In this document: one piece after another, positions 50,565-60,069 of the stretch
How positions within the stretch are numbered: the stretch's first letter is position 1
Layout: every line of letters begins with the position of its first letter
Assembly (NCBI RefSeq): GCF_019669085.1
Contig: NZ_AP024401.1
Coordinates: forward strand, 682,001-746,000
Source of the DNA: Borrelia sp. HM
GTDB lineage: Bacteria; Spirochaetota; Spirochaetia; Borreliales; Borreliaceae
Direction of reading: 5' to 3'
DNA: 64,000 nucleotides
The notes under the pieces: generated by a model
Told to the model about the DNA's origin: nothing
Database searches by the model: none
What the model saw: the letters and a program-made list of their open reading frames with translations, nothing else
Program-made: the position numbers and the translations under genes

Positions 50565-50590
50565 AAGCTATAGCAAGATCTATAGCTTTT
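50565..50590 (+). terminator. Hairpin with T-run between napA and fusB
   Basis: AAGCTATAG (50565-50573) and CTATAGCTT (50580-50588) form a perfect 9-bp stem with a 6-base loop, followed by TT and an AT stretch. It can end napA transcripts, and since it lies 9 bases before the fusB ribosome-binding site it may also act as a leader hairpin. Confidence 0.55.
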
Positions 50591-50608
50591 ATAATGTTTG
50601 AGGACTTT

Positions 50609-52618
50609 ATGAAAATTAGGAATATTGGGATCATGGCGCATATTGATGCCGGAAAGACTACCACTACAGAAAGGATTATATATTATACTGGTAAAACTCA
50701 TAAAATAGGTGATGTTGATTCTGGCAATACTGTTACTGATTGGATGACTCAAGAACAAGACAGAGGTATTACAATTAGTTCTGCTGCTATTACTTGTTAT
50801 TGGCGGGACCATCAGATCAACATTATTGATACTCCTGGGCATGTTGATTTTACAGCTGAAGTTGAGAGATCTCTTCGTGTTCTTGATGGAGGCATTATCA
50901 TTTTTAGCGCTGTTGATGGGATTCAGGCACAAACTGAAACTGTTTGGAAACAGGCATCAAAATATGGTATTCCAAGACTTGCTTATATTAATAAAATGGA
51001 TCGTATGGGGGCTGATTTTCTCAAAGTAGTTGAGGGTATAAAAAATAAATTTGGTATAGTGCCAATAGTCTTACAAATACCAATTGGAAGTGAGAGTAGC
51101 TTTGAAGGGGTTATAGATATTATTCGCAATAAAGAGTTGCATTTTGAATTTAAAGATGGCAAACCTATTGTTCTTGAAGAAGCAGTGCGTGAAGAATTTG
51201 TTGAAAATGTTAAAATTTTTAGAGAAAATTTAATAGATTCTATTAGTAATTTTAGTGAAAGAATTACAGAACTTTTTCTTGAAAATTCTATCATTGATAA
51301 TCATATTATAGTAGAAGAAATTAGAAGATGTACTATTAGTGGTTTGATTGTTCCTGTTTTGGTGGGAACTAGCCTGAAGAATATTGGTATAGAGCCTTTA
51401 ATAGATGCAATTGTAGATTATCTTCCAAGTCCTTTTGAAAAAAAGTTTAATGCCTATTCTGCAAAAACAGATAGAAGTATATCAATTGATCCTAAGAATG
51501 AGCAAAATTTATCTGCACTTGTTTTTAAAGTTCAATATTTTAGTGCAATTGCTGCACATCTTTATTTTGTTAGAGTGTATTCAGGAGAACTTAATTCATC
51601 TAAAAGGGTTCTTAATGTTGTTAAGAACAAGCGTGAAAAATTTACAAGGATTTTTAGAGTTTTTTCAAATAAAAGTGAGCAGATAGATGAAATTAAAGCA
51701 GGAGATATTGGAGCAGTTATTGGACTTAAATATTCTGTAACGGGAGACACACTTGTAGAAGAAGGTCATGATATTATACTTGAACCTTTAATATTTCCAG
51801 AACCAGTTGTATCAATATCTATTGAGCCAGAAAGAGCATCAGATGATACTAGACTTAAAGAAGTTCTTGAGATCATTGCCAAAGAAGACCCTACTTTTAG
51901 CTATAAAGAAAGCAAAGAAACAGGTCAATTATTGGTTTCTGGAATGGGTGAATTACACCTTGAAATTATTATCACTAGGATTAAAGATGAATTTAAACTT
52001 AATGTGTATACGGGTAAGCCTCAAGTAAGCTATAGGGAAAGTGTAAATTTAAAAATTGAGGATGTGTTTGAATTTGTTAATATTTTTGCGGGTAAAGAAA
52101 TTAATCTAAAAATTGGTATGATTATTAGTCCTTTACTAAGAGGTGAAGGCAATAAAATTGAGTTTGAGTGTAGTGTTGATTCTTTATTTAAAGCAGCAAT
52201 ATTAAGAGGTATTACTTCTGCCTTATCAACTGGTATTATTGGATATCCAATCATTGATGTAGGAATTAAGATCGTTTCATTGGATTTTGATAAGGGTAAG
52301 ATTAATGAATTTGCAATTGAGTCGGTATCGGGTCTTGCTTTTAATGAATTTTTTAAAAGAGCACATCCCATTAAGCTTGAGCCAATAATGATGTTAGAAA
52401 TTAGAACTCCAATTGAGTATACTGGAGAAGTAGTTTCTACATTGAATTCTGTTGGTGGAATAATTCATTCCATTACTAATATTGAAGATTATGAGATAAT
52501 AAAAGCTGAAGCAGCTTTTGAAAAACTTTTTGGGTATACTTCTGTGTTAAGAAGCTCTACTAAAGGTAGGGGAGATTTTACTATGGAATTTTCATATTTT
52601 AAGGAAAAGCATGATTAA
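50609..52618 (+). CDS. fusB: Elongation factor G 2 (ribosome recycling type)
   Basis: The 669-residue translational GTPase has G1 AHIDAGKTT (10-18), effector region [14 protein letters not shown]3 DTPGHVD and G4 NKMD, followed by EF-G domains II-V. The B. burgdorferi EF-G2 was shown to work in ribosome recycling with RRF rather than in translocation; this protein belongs to the same type by position and length. The ATG at 50609 follows GAGGA by 4 bases; longer in-frame starts lack a site and would begin inside the upstream hairpin. Confidence 0.93.
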   Translation: MKIRNIGIMAHIDAGKTTTTERIIYYTGKTHKIGDVDSGNTVTDWMTQEQDRGITISSAAITCYWRDHQINIIDTPGHVDFTAEVERSLRVLDGGIIIFSAVDGIQAQTETVWKQASKYGIPRLAYINKMDRMGADFLKVVEGIKNKFGIVPIVLQIPIGSESSFEGVIDIIRNKELHFEFKDGKPIVLEEAVREEFVENVKIFRENLIDSISNFSERITELFLENSIIDNHIIVEEIRRCTISGLIVPVLVGTSLKNIGIEPLIDAIVDYLPSPFEKKFNAYSAKTDRSISIDPKNEQNLSALVFKVQYFSAIAAHLYFVRVYSGELNSSKRVLNVVKNKREKFTRIFRVFSNKSEQIDEIKAGDIGAVIGLKYSVTGDTLVEEGHDIILEPLIFPEPVVSISIEPERASDDTRLKEVLEIIAKEDPTFSYKESKETGQLLVSGMGELHLEIIITRIKDEFKLNVYTGKPQVSYRESVNLKIEDVFEFVNIFAGKEINLKIGMIISPLLRGEGNKIEFECSVDSLFKAAILRGITSALSTGIIGYPIIDVGIKIVSLDFDKGKINEFAIESVSGLAFNEFFKRAHPIKLEPIMMLEIRTPIEYTGEVVSTLNSVGGIIHSITNIEDYEIIKAEAAFEKLFGYTSVLRSSTKGRGDFTMEFSYFKEKHD

Positions 52619-53016
52619 TTGTTATTCAATTTGTTTATTTTATTATGGAATCATTTTAGCTTTTAGTAAATTTTTTGACTTTGTTATTTAATAGGTTTTT
52701 CGTTTCAAGATATCCTTTTGGTATTTGATTATTTATGATTAATTAGTTTAAAATGCCATATTTGTTGGTTTGCATTTGTTTTTTCCTATTTTTAAATTTT
52801 TAGCACTGTTTTTTGATTATCTAGATTTTAACTTTTTATAAAGTTTGTATTTTAATATTTGATTGCATTATTTCAAGGTTGAAAATATAAGATATTTTTT
52901 GTTATTAAAAAAGATTCTTTTGTCTTGTAAGTGCTACTAGAATATTAGTGTGATTTTTTGATATGATGTCTTATTATGAATATTTTTTTATTTTAAAAAT
53001 AAAGGAGGTTGTTGTT
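52619..53016. other. 398-base non-coding stretch between fusB and badR
   Basis: No gene was found here. The stretch is very AT-rich. It holds a promoter candidate for badR (52863-52891) and a strong ribosome-binding site, AGGAGG, at 53003-53008. The predicted badR leader is about 115 bases. I see no structured riboswitch and no convincing terminator for fusB. An in-frame ATG at 52963 reads into badR but lacks a ribosome-binding site. Confidence 0.6.
52863..52891 (+). promoter_or_regulatory. Predicted badR promoter
   Basis: TTGCAT (52863-52868) and TATAAG (52886-52891) are separated by 17 bases, upstream of badR, in an otherwise empty stretch. Confidence 0.45.
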
Positions 53017-54225
53017 ATGCAGGGTGAGAACATGGTTTCAATTAGAGGTAGTAATAGAAAAAAGATACTCCTTAGTTTGAAAAATATGCAGTATTCAAGA
53101 ACTGATCTAGCTCGTAAATTGTCATTGACAAATGCAGCGGTTACGATTCTTACTAATCATATGATTAAGGAAAATATTTTAGTTGAAGTTGGTTCAAAAG
53201 AATCGGATGTTAAAAAGCATGGGCGCAAAGAAATACTTCTTGATATTAATAAAGATTTTGCATATTCAATGGGAGTAATTATTTCAAGTAATTATTTCCA
53301 AATAGGAATTGCAAACCTTAAATGTGAAGTTTTAATAAGTGAAACTTATTCCTTTGAACCACCAGTTAGTGCTTATGAAATATTAGAAAAAATTAAGGAT
53401 CATATGATTGAAATTATCTGGAAGCATAATTTTTCAAGGGATAAATTTATTGGATTAGGATTTAGTATTACTGGTATAATTAAGGACAAGGAATCTGGAA
53501 TTGTTAATGATAGTCATGGTACATGGATTGAAAAAGATGTTCCTGTTAAGGCTATATTAGAGGAATATTTTTCACTTACAGTGTATCTTGAAAGCTATGT
53601 TAAGAACCTTTCACTTGCTGAATTTATGGGAAAGAACATAGATAATATCATGTTTTTTGATTATACAGATACTGCTGAGCTTTCTATTTGGTCTGGTGGT
53701 AATGTTTATCCTGGATTTAATAATAAATCTGGTATGGTTAGTCATATGGTAATTGATTATGGAGGTGAGAAAAATTGTCCTACATGTGGAAATAAGGGTT
53801 GTGTTAATATGTTAATATCTAATTTTGCATTGCAGCGTTTGATTTATAAAGAATTTATGAATGGTGAGATTTCTGAACTTTATGACAAATACGAAGGTAG
53901 ACTTAAAAAAGTTACTATATATGATATTTTTGCTTTGCATGATAAATATGAATTTATACAGAAAATAATGGAAGATACGGTAAGATATTTGGCAATAGTG
54001 ATTGTTAATATTCAAAGAGTTCTTGATTTTAATTATTTAGTGCTTTATGGACAAAGTTTTAAACTCAAGAGTTTTTTTGAATTGTTGAAAGATGAAATCA
54101 AGCGATTCAATAAAGAAAAGATAGTATTAAAGCTTAGTTCTTTAGATACTGAAGTATCTGTTGTTGGTCCTGCTTCTAGTGTGATATTTAATAAATTTTA
54201 TTTGACCGGAGGAGATATTGATTAA
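53017..54225 (+). CDS. badR: ROK-family transcriptional regulator BadR
   Basis: The 402-residue protein has an N-terminal winged helix (about 8-70, MQYSRTDLARKLSLTNAAVT) and a ROK sugar-kinase-like domain with GLGFSITGIIKDKESGIV and the zinc motif CPTCGNKGCVNML. The kinase-type DxGxT phosphate loop is not evident, as in regulators of this family. In B. burgdorferi the homologue BB0693 is BadR, which represses rpoS; effector phospho-sugars are suspected. The ATG at 53017 is 8 bases after AGGAGG. The gene stands alone, before ffh. Confidence 0.9.
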   Translation: MQGENMVSIRGSNRKKILLSLKNMQYSRTDLARKLSLTNAAVTILTNHMIKENILVEVGSKESDVKKHGRKEILLDINKDFAYSMGVIISSNYFQIGIANLKCEVLISETYSFEPPVSAYEILEKIKDHMIEIIWKHNFSRDKFIGLGFSITGIIKDKESGIVNDSHGTWIEKDVPVKAILEEYFSLTVYLESYVKNLSLAEFMGKNIDNIMFFDYTDTAELSIWSGGNVYPGFNNKSGMVSHMVIDYGGEKNCPTCGNKGCVNMLISNFALQRLIYKEFMNGEISELYDKYEGRLKKVTIYDIFALHDKYEFIQKIMEDTVRYLAIVIVNIQRVLDFNYLVLYGQSFKLKSFFELLKDEIKRFNKEKIVLKLSSLDTEVSVVGPASSVIFNKFYLTGGDID

Positions 54226-54285
54226 TATTTTCTTTTTTTGTATTGTATATTTTGTAGAATTTTTTACAAATGAAGGTGATTTTTA

Positions 54286-55641
54286 GTGTTTGAGAGTTTA
54301 GGTTCAGGTTTTAAAGATTTTATCAAGTATATATCTGGAAAATCTGTAATAAGTGAAAAGAATATTGAAGAAGCTGTTGACACTATTAAGAATACTTTAA
54401 TTGAAGCTGATGTTAATTTAAGTGTTGTAAGACGTTTTGTAAATTCTGTTGTTGAGGAAGCCAAGGGGATTAAAGTTTTAAGAAATGTTGATCCTAAATC
54501 TCAGTTTATTAAGATTGTCAATGATAAGCTTGTAAGTTTTTTAGGAGATAAGCATTCTAATCTTATTTTACATCCAGTTAATAAATTATCATGCATTTTG
54601 ATGCTTGGTCTTCAAGGTTCTGGAAAAACGACAACCTGTATAAAACTTGCAAGGCGACTTAAATTAGAAAATAGAAGAGTTCTTCTTGTTGCTGCAGATA
54701 CTTTTAGAGCAGCAGCAGTTGAACAATTAAGAGTTCTAGGTGTGCAAATTGGCGTTTCTGTTTTTACTCTTGAGGGTGAAAGCAATCCTATTAATGTTGT
54801 AAAAAAATCCATTGAATATGCGAATAAAACAGAACTTTTTGATACAGTGATAGTAGATACTAGAGGGCGTCTTGAAGTTGAAGATTTATTATTAAAAGAG
54901 ATTAAAGATATTAAAGATATATTAAAGCCTACTGAGACAATATTGGTAGCAGATGCAATTACAGGACAAGTTGCTGTAAATGTTGCAAGGGAATTTAATG
55001 ACAGGGTTGGAATTACAGGTGTAATTTTTACAAAATTTGATTCTGATGCTAAAGGTGGTGCAATACTATCACTTAAGACTATTTGTGGTGCTCCCATTAA
55101 ATTTGTTGGAATTGGAGAAAAGCCTGAAGATCTTGATATTTTTTATCCAGATAGGGTTGCTTCGCGAATTCTTGGCATGGGAGACATTGTTAGCCTTGTT
55201 GAGAAAGCCCAAGTTGTTATAGATAAAGAAGAAGCTTTAAAACTTGAAGAGAAATTTAAAAAAGCTAACTTTAATTTTGAAGATTATTTAAATCAATTTA
55301 AGTATATGCGTAGTATGGGTGGTGTTTCTAGTTTGATAGGAATGCTTCCTGGTATTTCTTCATCAGAAATGCTACTTCGTAATATTAATGAAAAGGAACT
55401 TAAAAGAGAAGAGGCGATCATTCTTTCTATGACTAAAAAAGAAAGATTAAATCCTGTCATTTTAAATAGTCCTTCAAGAAAAAAAAGAATAGCTTTGGGA
55501 AGTGGAACGACAATTTTTGAAGTAAATAAACTTATTAAAAAGTTTACTCAAGTAGTTTTAATGATGAAAAAAATGAAAAATAAGAGCTTTCAAAACAAGA
55601 TAGCATCTCTTTTGGGAGGTAAAGGAGGAATGGTAAATTGA
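54286..55641 (+). CDS. ffh: Signal recognition particle protein Ffh
   Basis: The 451-residue SRP54 protein has an N domain, a GTPase G domain ([34 protein letters not shown]) and a Met-rich C-terminal M domain that binds 4.5S RNA and signal sequences ([17 protein letters not shown]). It targets membrane proteins to FtsY and the translocon. The start is GTG at 54286 behind AAGGTGA. It overlaps rpsP by 4 bases and heads the ffh-rpsP-khpA-rimM-trmD-rplS ribosomal operon. Confidence 0.96.
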   Translation: MFESLGSGFKDFIKYISGKSVISEKNIEEAVDTIKNTLIEADVNLSVVRRFVNSVVEEAKGIKVLRNVDPKSQFIKIVNDKLVSFLGDKHSNLILHPVNKLSCILMLGLQGSGKTTTCIKLARRLKLENRRVLLVAADTFRAAAVEQLRVLGVQIGVSVFTLEGESNPINVVKKSIEYANKTELFDTVIVDTRGRLEVEDLLLKEIKDIKDILKPTETILVADAITGQVAVNVAREFNDRVGITGVIFTKFDSDAKGGAILSLKTICGAPIKFVGIGEKPEDLDIFYPDRVASRILGMGDIVSLVEKAQVVIDKEEALKLEEKFKKANFNFEDYLNQFKYMRSMGGVSSLIGMLPGISSSEMLLRNINEKELKREEAIILSMTKKERLNPVILNSPSRKKRIALGSGTTIFEVNKLIKKFTQVVLMMKKMKNKSFQNKIASLLGGKGGMVN

Positions 55642-55883
55642 GTGTTAGAATAAGATTAAAAAGGATGGGGGCAAAAAAGAGGCCTTATTATCGAATTGTG
55701 GTAATGGATTCTACTTCGCCTAGAGATGGACGAGCTATTGAAGAGCTTGGGTATTATCATCCTATTGAAAGCCAAAATCAAATTAAAATAAATGAAGAAA
55801 AATTTAAGGATTGGATATGCAAAGGAGCTATTCCAAGTGATACGGTTAAGAAAATTGTGAATAAAAATAATTTTAAAATTTAG
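55638..55883 (+). CDS. rpsP: Ribosomal protein bS16
   Basis: The 81-residue small-subunit protein starts [20 protein letters not shown] and contains [13 protein letters not shown], unmistakable for S16. The start is TTG at 55638, in a TTGA overlap with the ffh stop, with AGGAGG 9 bases upstream. Length is typical for a short bacterial S16. The khpA gene follows after 15 bases. Confidence 0.97.
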   Translation: MSVRIRLKRMGAKKRPYYRIVVMDSTSPRDGRAIEELGYYHPIESQNQIKINEEKFKDWICKGAIPSDTVKKIVNKNNFKI

Positions 55884-55898
55884 AGTTAGGAGGACTTA

Positions 55899-56147
55899 AT
55901 GAAAGAGTACGGCAATGAAATTGAGCTTATAGAATTTGTAGTAAAATCTCTTGTGGATAAAAGGGATGAGGTTAAGTTAAATGTAGTTGAAGGTGAGAAG
56001 TCAACTATTTTGGAATTAAGAGTTTCAGCAAATGATGTTGGCAAGATAATTGGGAAAAGGGGACGCATTGCAAGGGCTATTAGAACGCTTCTTAGTGCTT
56101 GTGCTGCAAAAACAAATAGGAGAGTTCAGTTAGAAATTTTGGACTAA
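55899..56147 (+). CDS. khpA: RNA-binding KH domain protein KhpA
   Basis: The 82-residue protein is a single KH domain with the GxxG loop in IIGKRGRIARAIRTLL. It matches KhpA (YlqC), a small RNA chaperone that in other bacteria pairs with KhpB/Jag. Its place between rpsP and rimM is the usual one. AGGAGGAC precedes the ATG. KhpB was not seen in this window. Confidence 0.92.
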   Translation: MKEYGNEIELIEFVVKSLVDKRDEVKLNVVEGEKSTILELRVSANDVGKIIGKRGRIARAIRTLLSACAAKTNRRVQLEILD

Positions 56148-56150
56148 TTG

Positions 56151-56651
56151 ATGTTTATAAAGGGCATAATATTGTCATCTTATGGAGTGAATGGATATGC
56201 TAAGATCAAAAGCATATCCAATGATTTGAATGATTTTTTTGCTTTAAAAGGTCATCAATTGATTTTAAAAAAAGAAAGTTGTTCTTCTATTGAGGTTAAG
56301 GTTGAAAATGTATCTTTAATCAATAATTCATTGTTAGTAAAGTTTGAAGAATTTAATGCTCCTGAACCAATTAAGGATTTGGTGGGTTTTGAGTTATGGG
56401 TAAATGATAAGTTTGCGTCTAAATTAGAAGAGGATGAGTATTATTTTGGTGAGCTTATTGGATATAAGCTTGTTAATAGTGGAAAAGAGCTAGGTGTTGT
56501 TGTGTCTTTTTCAGAATGTAGTAAGTCAATTCTTCTTGAAGTTAAAGCTAGAAATAAGTCGTTTTTTATTCCTTTTTTAGGTGTTTATCTAGGAGATGTT
56601 GATAGAGTATTGAAGACTATTGAACTTAAGGTATTAGAACTGTTAGAATGA
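56151..56651 (+). CDS. rimM: Ribosome maturation factor RimM
   Basis: The protein of about 166 residues starts FIKGIILSSYGVNGYAKIK, the N-terminal RimM barrel, and has the second (PRC-type) barrel with YYFGELIGYKLVN and FIPFLGVYLGDVD. It helps 30S assembly around S19. The ATG at 56151 is chosen over a TTG one codon earlier. It overlaps trmD by 4 bases. Assignment is supported by position between khpA and trmD. Confidence 0.92.
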   Translation: MFIKGIILSSYGVNGYAKIKSISNDLNDFFALKGHQLILKKESCSSIEVKVENVSLINNSLLVKFEEFNAPEPIKDLVGFELWVNDKFASKLEEDEYYFGELIGYKLVNSGKELGVVVSFSECSKSILLEVKARNKSFFIPFLGVYLGDVDRVLKTIELKVLELLE

Positions 56652-57367
56652 AAATTACGATTCTCTCTTTATTCCCTTCAATACTTACTCCATTTTTTAA
56701 AAATTCAATAATGAAAAAGGTTGTAGATAGAGGCATCATAAGTTATGAAATTATATCTATTCGTGACTTTTCTGATGATAGATATAAAAGGTGTGATGAT
56801 GCTCCTTATGGTGGAGGTGCAGGGATGGTTTTAAAGGCTCAACCTATTTCTGCTGCTCTTGATTATGTGAACTCAAAAGTAAAAACCACGATATTTGTAA
56901 GTCCATCTGGGGTTAAGTATACTCAAAAATTGGCTTATGACTTGTCAAAGAAGAGTGAACTTGTTATAATTTGTGGAAGATATGAAGGGCTTGATCAACG
57001 TATAATTGATTTGTACGTTGATTTTGAAATTTCAGTTGGAGATTATGTATTATCTTCAGGTGAAGTTGCTGCTCTTGTTATAATAGATAGTGTATATAGA
57101 TTATTAGATGATGTAATAAGTCCAAGTTCCTTGATTGAGGAATCTTTTAATTTTGGATGTGGCTTGCTTGAGTATCCTCATTATACTAGGCCTTATGAAT
57201 TTAAAGGATTAAAAGTTCCTGATGTGCTTCTTTCAGGCCATCATGAAGAAATAAGGAAATGGCGATTTGTTAAATCTGTTGAGCAAACAAAAAAAAATAG
57301 ATATGATTTATACCTTGAATATTTGGAAAAGAGAGGAGAAAATGATGGATTTAATAAGAAAAATTGA
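56648..57367 (+). CDS. trmD: tRNA (guanine-37-N1)-methyltransferase TrmD
   Basis: The 239-residue SPOUT enzyme makes m1G37, which prevents frameshifting. It has ITILSLFPSILTPFF, RDFSDDRYKRCDDAPYGGGA, the knot region IICGRYEGLDQRIIDLY and SVGDYVLSSGEVAALVIID. All are standard TrmD motifs. Start and stop overlap rimM (ATGA) and rplS. Length is typical. Confidence 0.96.
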   Translation: MKITILSLFPSILTPFFKNSIMKKVVDRGIISYEIISIRDFSDDRYKRCDDAPYGGGAGMVLKAQPISAALDYVNSKVKTTIFVSPSGVKYTQKLAYDLSKKSELVIICGRYEGLDQRIIDLYVDFEISVGDYVLSSGEVAALVIIDSVYRLLDDVISPSSLIEESFNFGCGLLEYPHYTRPYEFKGLKVPDVLLSGHHEEIRKWRFVKSVEQTKKNRYDLYLEYLEKRGENDGFNKKN

Positions 57368-57707
57368 GGCTGACGGAAAGAGAGCAGAAAGCTTTAATTT
57401 TAGGGTAGGAGATACTGTTTGTGTTAATTATAAGATAATTGAAGGAACTAATGAGAGATTTCAAAATTTTGAGGGTCTTGTTATATCTATTCAAAATAAG
57501 GGCATTGGACAAACTTTTTTAGTGAGAAAAATTTCTTCAGGAATTGGTGTTGAAAAAATTTTTCCAATGCATTCACCTATTATAGAGAAAGTTAAAGTTT
57601 TAAAGCGAGGTAAGGTAAGAAAAGCCAAACTCTATTATATGAGAAATAGAATTGGTAAAGCTGCGATGAAGGTGAAGGAACGTCTTGAGATTAAAAATCC
57701 TAAATGA
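57345..57707 (+). CDS. rplS: Ribosomal protein bL19
   Basis: The 120-residue large-subunit protein has FNFRVGDTVCVNYKIIEG, RFQNFEGLVI, FLVRKISSGIGVEKIFPMHS and KVLKRGKVRKAKLYYMR, all diagnostic for L19. Two adjacent ATGs exist (57342 and 57345); the second is 6 bases from GAGGAG (57333-57338) and is preferred. The start is inside the end of trmD, the stop inside the next gene. Confidence 0.96.
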   Translation: MDLIRKIEADGKRAESFNFRVGDTVCVNYKIIEGTNERFQNFEGLVISIQNKGIGQTFLVRKISSGIGVEKIFPMHSPIIEKVKVLKRGKVRKAKLYYMRNRIGKAAMKVKERLEIKNPK

Positions 57708-58518
57708 TGTTCAACCATATAAATGTGATTTTGGGTTAGTAAAGCCTTCTTTAAGTGGGCAATTAGAAGTTGTTAGATCTATTGGTATTAATAAGTGGCT
57801 TGTATCTTTTGTAGGTAGATATTTTGAAGTAGATAGTTGTTTACCTTTAAAGGTTGGATTTAAGTATCCTTCTAGGATGATGAAGACTTCAAAGAGTTTT
57901 TTAATTAGTATTAATTATGAATCTGTATTTGAAAATTTAGATTTATTTAAAAGCGGTAATAAGCTTATAATTAAGCGTAATGGTGATTTTATAGGTCAAA
58001 ATATTAAAAAGTTATTCAGTGATATTTATGACAATGTAAAGGATGGATTTGTTTTAAAGTTTCTTTTGGCTTTGCATGAGCAAAACATAACAAAACAAGA
58101 TTTTATGAAAATTTATAATTATTTTAGCAGTGAAGTTGAAAGAAAGGAGTGGAATGCCAAGTTACCAATTTTTATTGAAAATGGTTATAATTTTATTATT
58201 TCAATTCCCTTTAGATTTTTAGATAGTTCTGGTTTGTTATTCTTATTTTCAAATAAAAATTTAAAAATAATTTATAAGTGGAGTTTTATTTATTTTTTTA
58301 ATAAAAGTGAAAAGATTATTTGTGAAATTAATAATGCTGGTTTTAATTATAAATTAAGGATATATTCAGATTTTAATTTAGATACTGTGATTGAAAAACT
58401 AAAAAGCTCTCTTTTTGATTATAATATAATTGATATACAAATCTTAGATTCAATGCAAGAGCTTTCTGATTTTGATTGTGAAATAAGAGTAGTTAAGAGC
58501 GTTAATTATACAGTATGA
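57685..58518 (+). CDS. Protein of unknown function, possible flagellar hook-length (FliK-like) relative
   Basis: The 277-residue soluble protein starts at TTG 57685, 5 bases after AAGGA, and overlaps rplS by 23 bases. It has a helical middle (VLKFLLALHEQNITKQDFMK) and a strand-rich C-terminal half (IPFRFLDSSGLLFLFSNKNL) that resembles in outline the C-terminal domain of FliK-like proteins. This is inferred mainly because the next gene encodes a FlhB C-terminal-domain protein and the same pairing (ylqG-ylqH) occurs in Bacillus near rplS. I do not see a decisive motif. Confidence 0.65.
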   Translation: MRLKILNDVQPYKCDFGLVKPSLSGQLEVVRSIGINKWLVSFVGRYFEVDSCLPLKVGFKYPSRMMKTSKSFLISINYESVFENLDLFKSGNKLIIKRNGDFIGQNIKKLFSDIYDNVKDGFVLKFLLALHEQNITKQDFMKIYNYFSSEVERKEWNAKLPIFIENGYNFIISIPFRFLDSSGLLFLFSNKNLKIIYKWSFIYFFNKSEKIICEINNAGFNYKLRIYSDFNLDTVIEKLKSSLFDYNIIDIQILDSMQELSDFDCEIRVVKSVNYTV

Positions 58519-58775
58519 AGAAAGAAGAATTAGCTTTATTAATTAAATATGACACTAAATTTCCAGCTCCTTTTATTCTAGCTAAGGCTAAGGGAGAGAG
58601 AGCTTTACTTATAAAAGAGCTTGCTAAGCAAGAAAATATTCCTATTGTTGAAGATAAATATTTATCCGAGAATTTATTTTCAATTAATGAGGGCGATTTT
58701 ATTGATTCTAAGTATTTTAAAGTAATTGCATATATTTTATCTATTGTATATAAGTTTAAAAATAATAAGTTATAA
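58515..58775 (+). CDS. FlhB C-terminal-domain-like protein (FlhX/YlqH type)
   Basis: The 86-residue protein matches the cytoplasmic export-gate domain of FlhB: LALLIKYDTKFPAPFILAKA, GERALLIKELAKQENIPIVE and YILSIVYKFK. It lacks the membrane part and the NPTH autocleavage site, as in FlhX/YlqH, small proteins that resemble the cleaved FlhB fragment. It could take part in substrate switching of flagellar export. Its start overlaps the preceding gene by 4 bases. No further gene follows for 201 bases. Confidence 0.82.
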   Translation: MKKEELALLIKYDTKFPAPFILAKAKGERALLIKELAKQENIPIVEDKYLSENLFSINEGDFIDSKYFKVIAYILSIVYKFKNNKL

Positions 58776-58890
58776 ATCGCTAGGTAAATTAAAAATTGAG
58801 CTAAGAGAATCTTTTGCTTAAAAATATTTATTAAGAAATGATCATAAGATGATAGGTAAAGTTATTATAGTTTATTTTGATAATTAAATT

Positions 58891-58913
58891 CCTTTTGGAA
58901 AGGCAGTTTTTTT
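58891..58913 (+). terminator. Weak terminator candidate after the FlhB-like gene
   Basis: CCTTT (58891-58895) pairs with AAAGG (58899-58903) around TGG, followed 3 bases later by seven T's. The stem is short. It lies directly before the promoter at 58912-58940. Confidence 0.3.
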
Positions 58914-58940
58914 GACTTTATTGGAATTTAGAGGTATAAG
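58912..58940 (+). promoter_or_regulatory. Predicted promoter for the gene at 58977
   Basis: TTGACT (58912-58917) and TATAAG (58935-58940) are separated by exactly 17 bases, with a leader of about 30 bases before the TTG start at 58977. It could also serve coaD downstream. Confidence 0.55.
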
Positions 58941-58976
58941 ATGTTATTATATTTCATATAATTTAAGGAGGTAGCA

Positions 58977-59519
58977 TTGAAGTATGCTCAAAATAAAGTT
59001 GTTGCCACTGATTTGCGAAAAAACACCGGTATTCCTTATTGGAAAAGGAAAAGATTAAGAAATGATCTTAAAAAACAGAATGGTACATCTTTAAATACCG
59101 ATGATCATAAATCTGTTGACATTAACTTTGGAAAACGAATTGATTATAAGGTGAATAGTCAAAAAGATTTTATTAAAGAGCGAAGAGTATCTCATTTTAA
59201 GATTAAAGAGATATGTCCTGTTTGTTTAAAACAAATTAAATATGTTGCATCTTGTATGTCTATGAAGTTTGATAATGAGGACAAGCCTATACATTTTGAT
59301 TGTGCAATTGATAAGTTAAAGTCTGAGAATAACTTTTGTAATAATGAAAGTTTAGTGTATGGGGGTGTTGGAAAATTTTTTGTTGTTGATAAATCTACTA
59401 GAGGCAATAATTTAGCTTTTAAAATACTTAAAGAGATTAATTTTGAAAATTTAGATAATAATCCTAGTTGGAGAGAAAAAATCCTTCAAAATATTAATAA
59501 AGGATTTAAATTATATTGA
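58977..59519 (+). CDS. Conserved protein of unknown function with Cys/His metal-site motif
   Basis: The 180-residue soluble protein has a basic N-terminal third ([19 protein letters not shown]), suggesting nucleic-acid contact, then [14 protein letters not shown] and HFDCAID, which together could hold one zinc ion (two Cys plus His/Cys). The C-terminal part is helical. The start is TTG at 58977 behind a perfect AGGAGG. It ends just before coaD. I do not recognise a family. Confidence 0.75.
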   Translation: MKYAQNKVVATDLRKNTGIPYWKRKRLRNDLKKQNGTSLNTDDHKSVDINFGKRIDYKVNSQKDFIKERRVSHFKIKEICPVCLKQIKYVASCMSMKFDNEDKPIHFDCAIDKLKSENNFCNNESLVYGGVGKFFVVDKSTRGNNLAFKILKEINFENLDNNPSWREKILQNINKGFKLY

Positions 59520-59521
59520 TT

Positions 59522-60019
59522 ATGCGAGTAGCATTGTTTCCTGGTTCATTTGATCCTATTACTTTGGGACATATTGATTTAGTTAAGAGGGCCTCATTGA
59601 TTTTTGATAAGATTATTGTTCTTGTTGCTAATAATACTATTAAAAATTATTTGCTTAGTAGTTTTGAAAGATATGAACTTACTTGTGAAGTTATTTCATC
59701 TTTAGGATTGCAAAATATTTTTGTGGATAGATATGATGGGATTATTTCAGATTATATTTTAAAGAATAATATTGGTTTTATTGTAAGAGGTATTAGGGCT
59801 TTTCGTGATTTTGAGTTTGAATTTGAAAGATATATTGCAAATAGCAAGTTTAATCCTTATGTAGACACAGTATTCTTACCAAGTAGTGATAAATATCTAT
59901 TTGTAAGATCAGATATTGTTAAGGAATTAATTAAGAATAAAAATTTTGATCTCTTAAACTTTATTCCAGAATTAGTGCAAAAAAAGTTAAAATACAAATT
60001 TATTGACAAATTATCTTAA
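59522..60019 (+). CDS. coaD: Phosphopantetheine adenylyltransferase
   Basis: The 165-residue enzyme of CoA synthesis starts [20 protein letters not shown], with the nucleotidyltransferase TxGH motif, and has [22 protein letters not shown] sequence and [11 protein letters not shown] (the ISSS region equivalent). It forms dephospho-CoA from phosphopantetheine and ATP. The ATG at 59522 is taken; a TTG at 59516 has AGGA at 11 bases and is possible. Its stop codon lies within a 32-base palindrome. acpP, two genes on, also depends on CoA-derived phosphopantetheine. Confidence 0.94.
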   Translation: MRVALFPGSFDPITLGHIDLVKRASLIFDKIIVLVANNTIKNYLLSSFERYELTCEVISSLGLQNIFVDRYDGIISDYILKNNIGFIVRGIRAFRDFEFEFERYIANSKFNPYVDTVFLPSSDKYLFVRSDIVKELIKNKNFDLLNFIPELVQKKLKYKFIDKLS

Positions 60020-60032
60020 TAATATATATATT
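60003..60032 (+). promoter_or_regulatory. Predicted rpmF promoter inside the end of coaD
   Basis: A perfect -35 box TTGACA (60003-60008) lies 18 bases before TATATT (60027-60032); TATATA at 60025 is a 16-base-spaced alternative. The -10 region lies in the centre of the palindrome at 60011-60042. Transcription would start about 30 bases before rpmF. Confidence 0.5.
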
Positions 60033-60042
60033 ATTAAGATAA
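60011..60042. repeat. Perfect 32-base palindrome between coaD and rpmF
   Basis: The sequence reads the same on both strands for 32 bases, with arms beginning TTATCTTAATAATATA. It contains the coaD stop codon and the -10 region of the predicted rpmF promoter. A T-rich stretch follows. It may be an operator, a terminator for coaD, or both. Confidence 0.8.
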
Positions 60043-60069
60043 ATTTGTTTATTTTAAGGAGACAAAGGG

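Noticed and set aside
50360..50932. 190-codon minus-strand frame across the napA end and fusB start
   Set aside because: It is antisense to two well-supported genes, crosses their spacer, and its translation has no family features.
52619..53016. Riboswitch or small RNA in the long spacer before badR
   Set aside because: No stable stem set or known motif was seen by eye; the stretch is low-complexity AT-rich sequence with one plausible promoter.
52963..53016. N-terminal extension of badR from ATG 52963
   Set aside because: The extra residues are hydrophobic and unlike ROK regulators, and AGGAGG at 53003-53008 points to ATG 53017.
54612..55097. 161-codon minus-strand frame inside ffh
   Set aside because: It is the antisense of the conserved Ffh GTPase domain, a common artefact.
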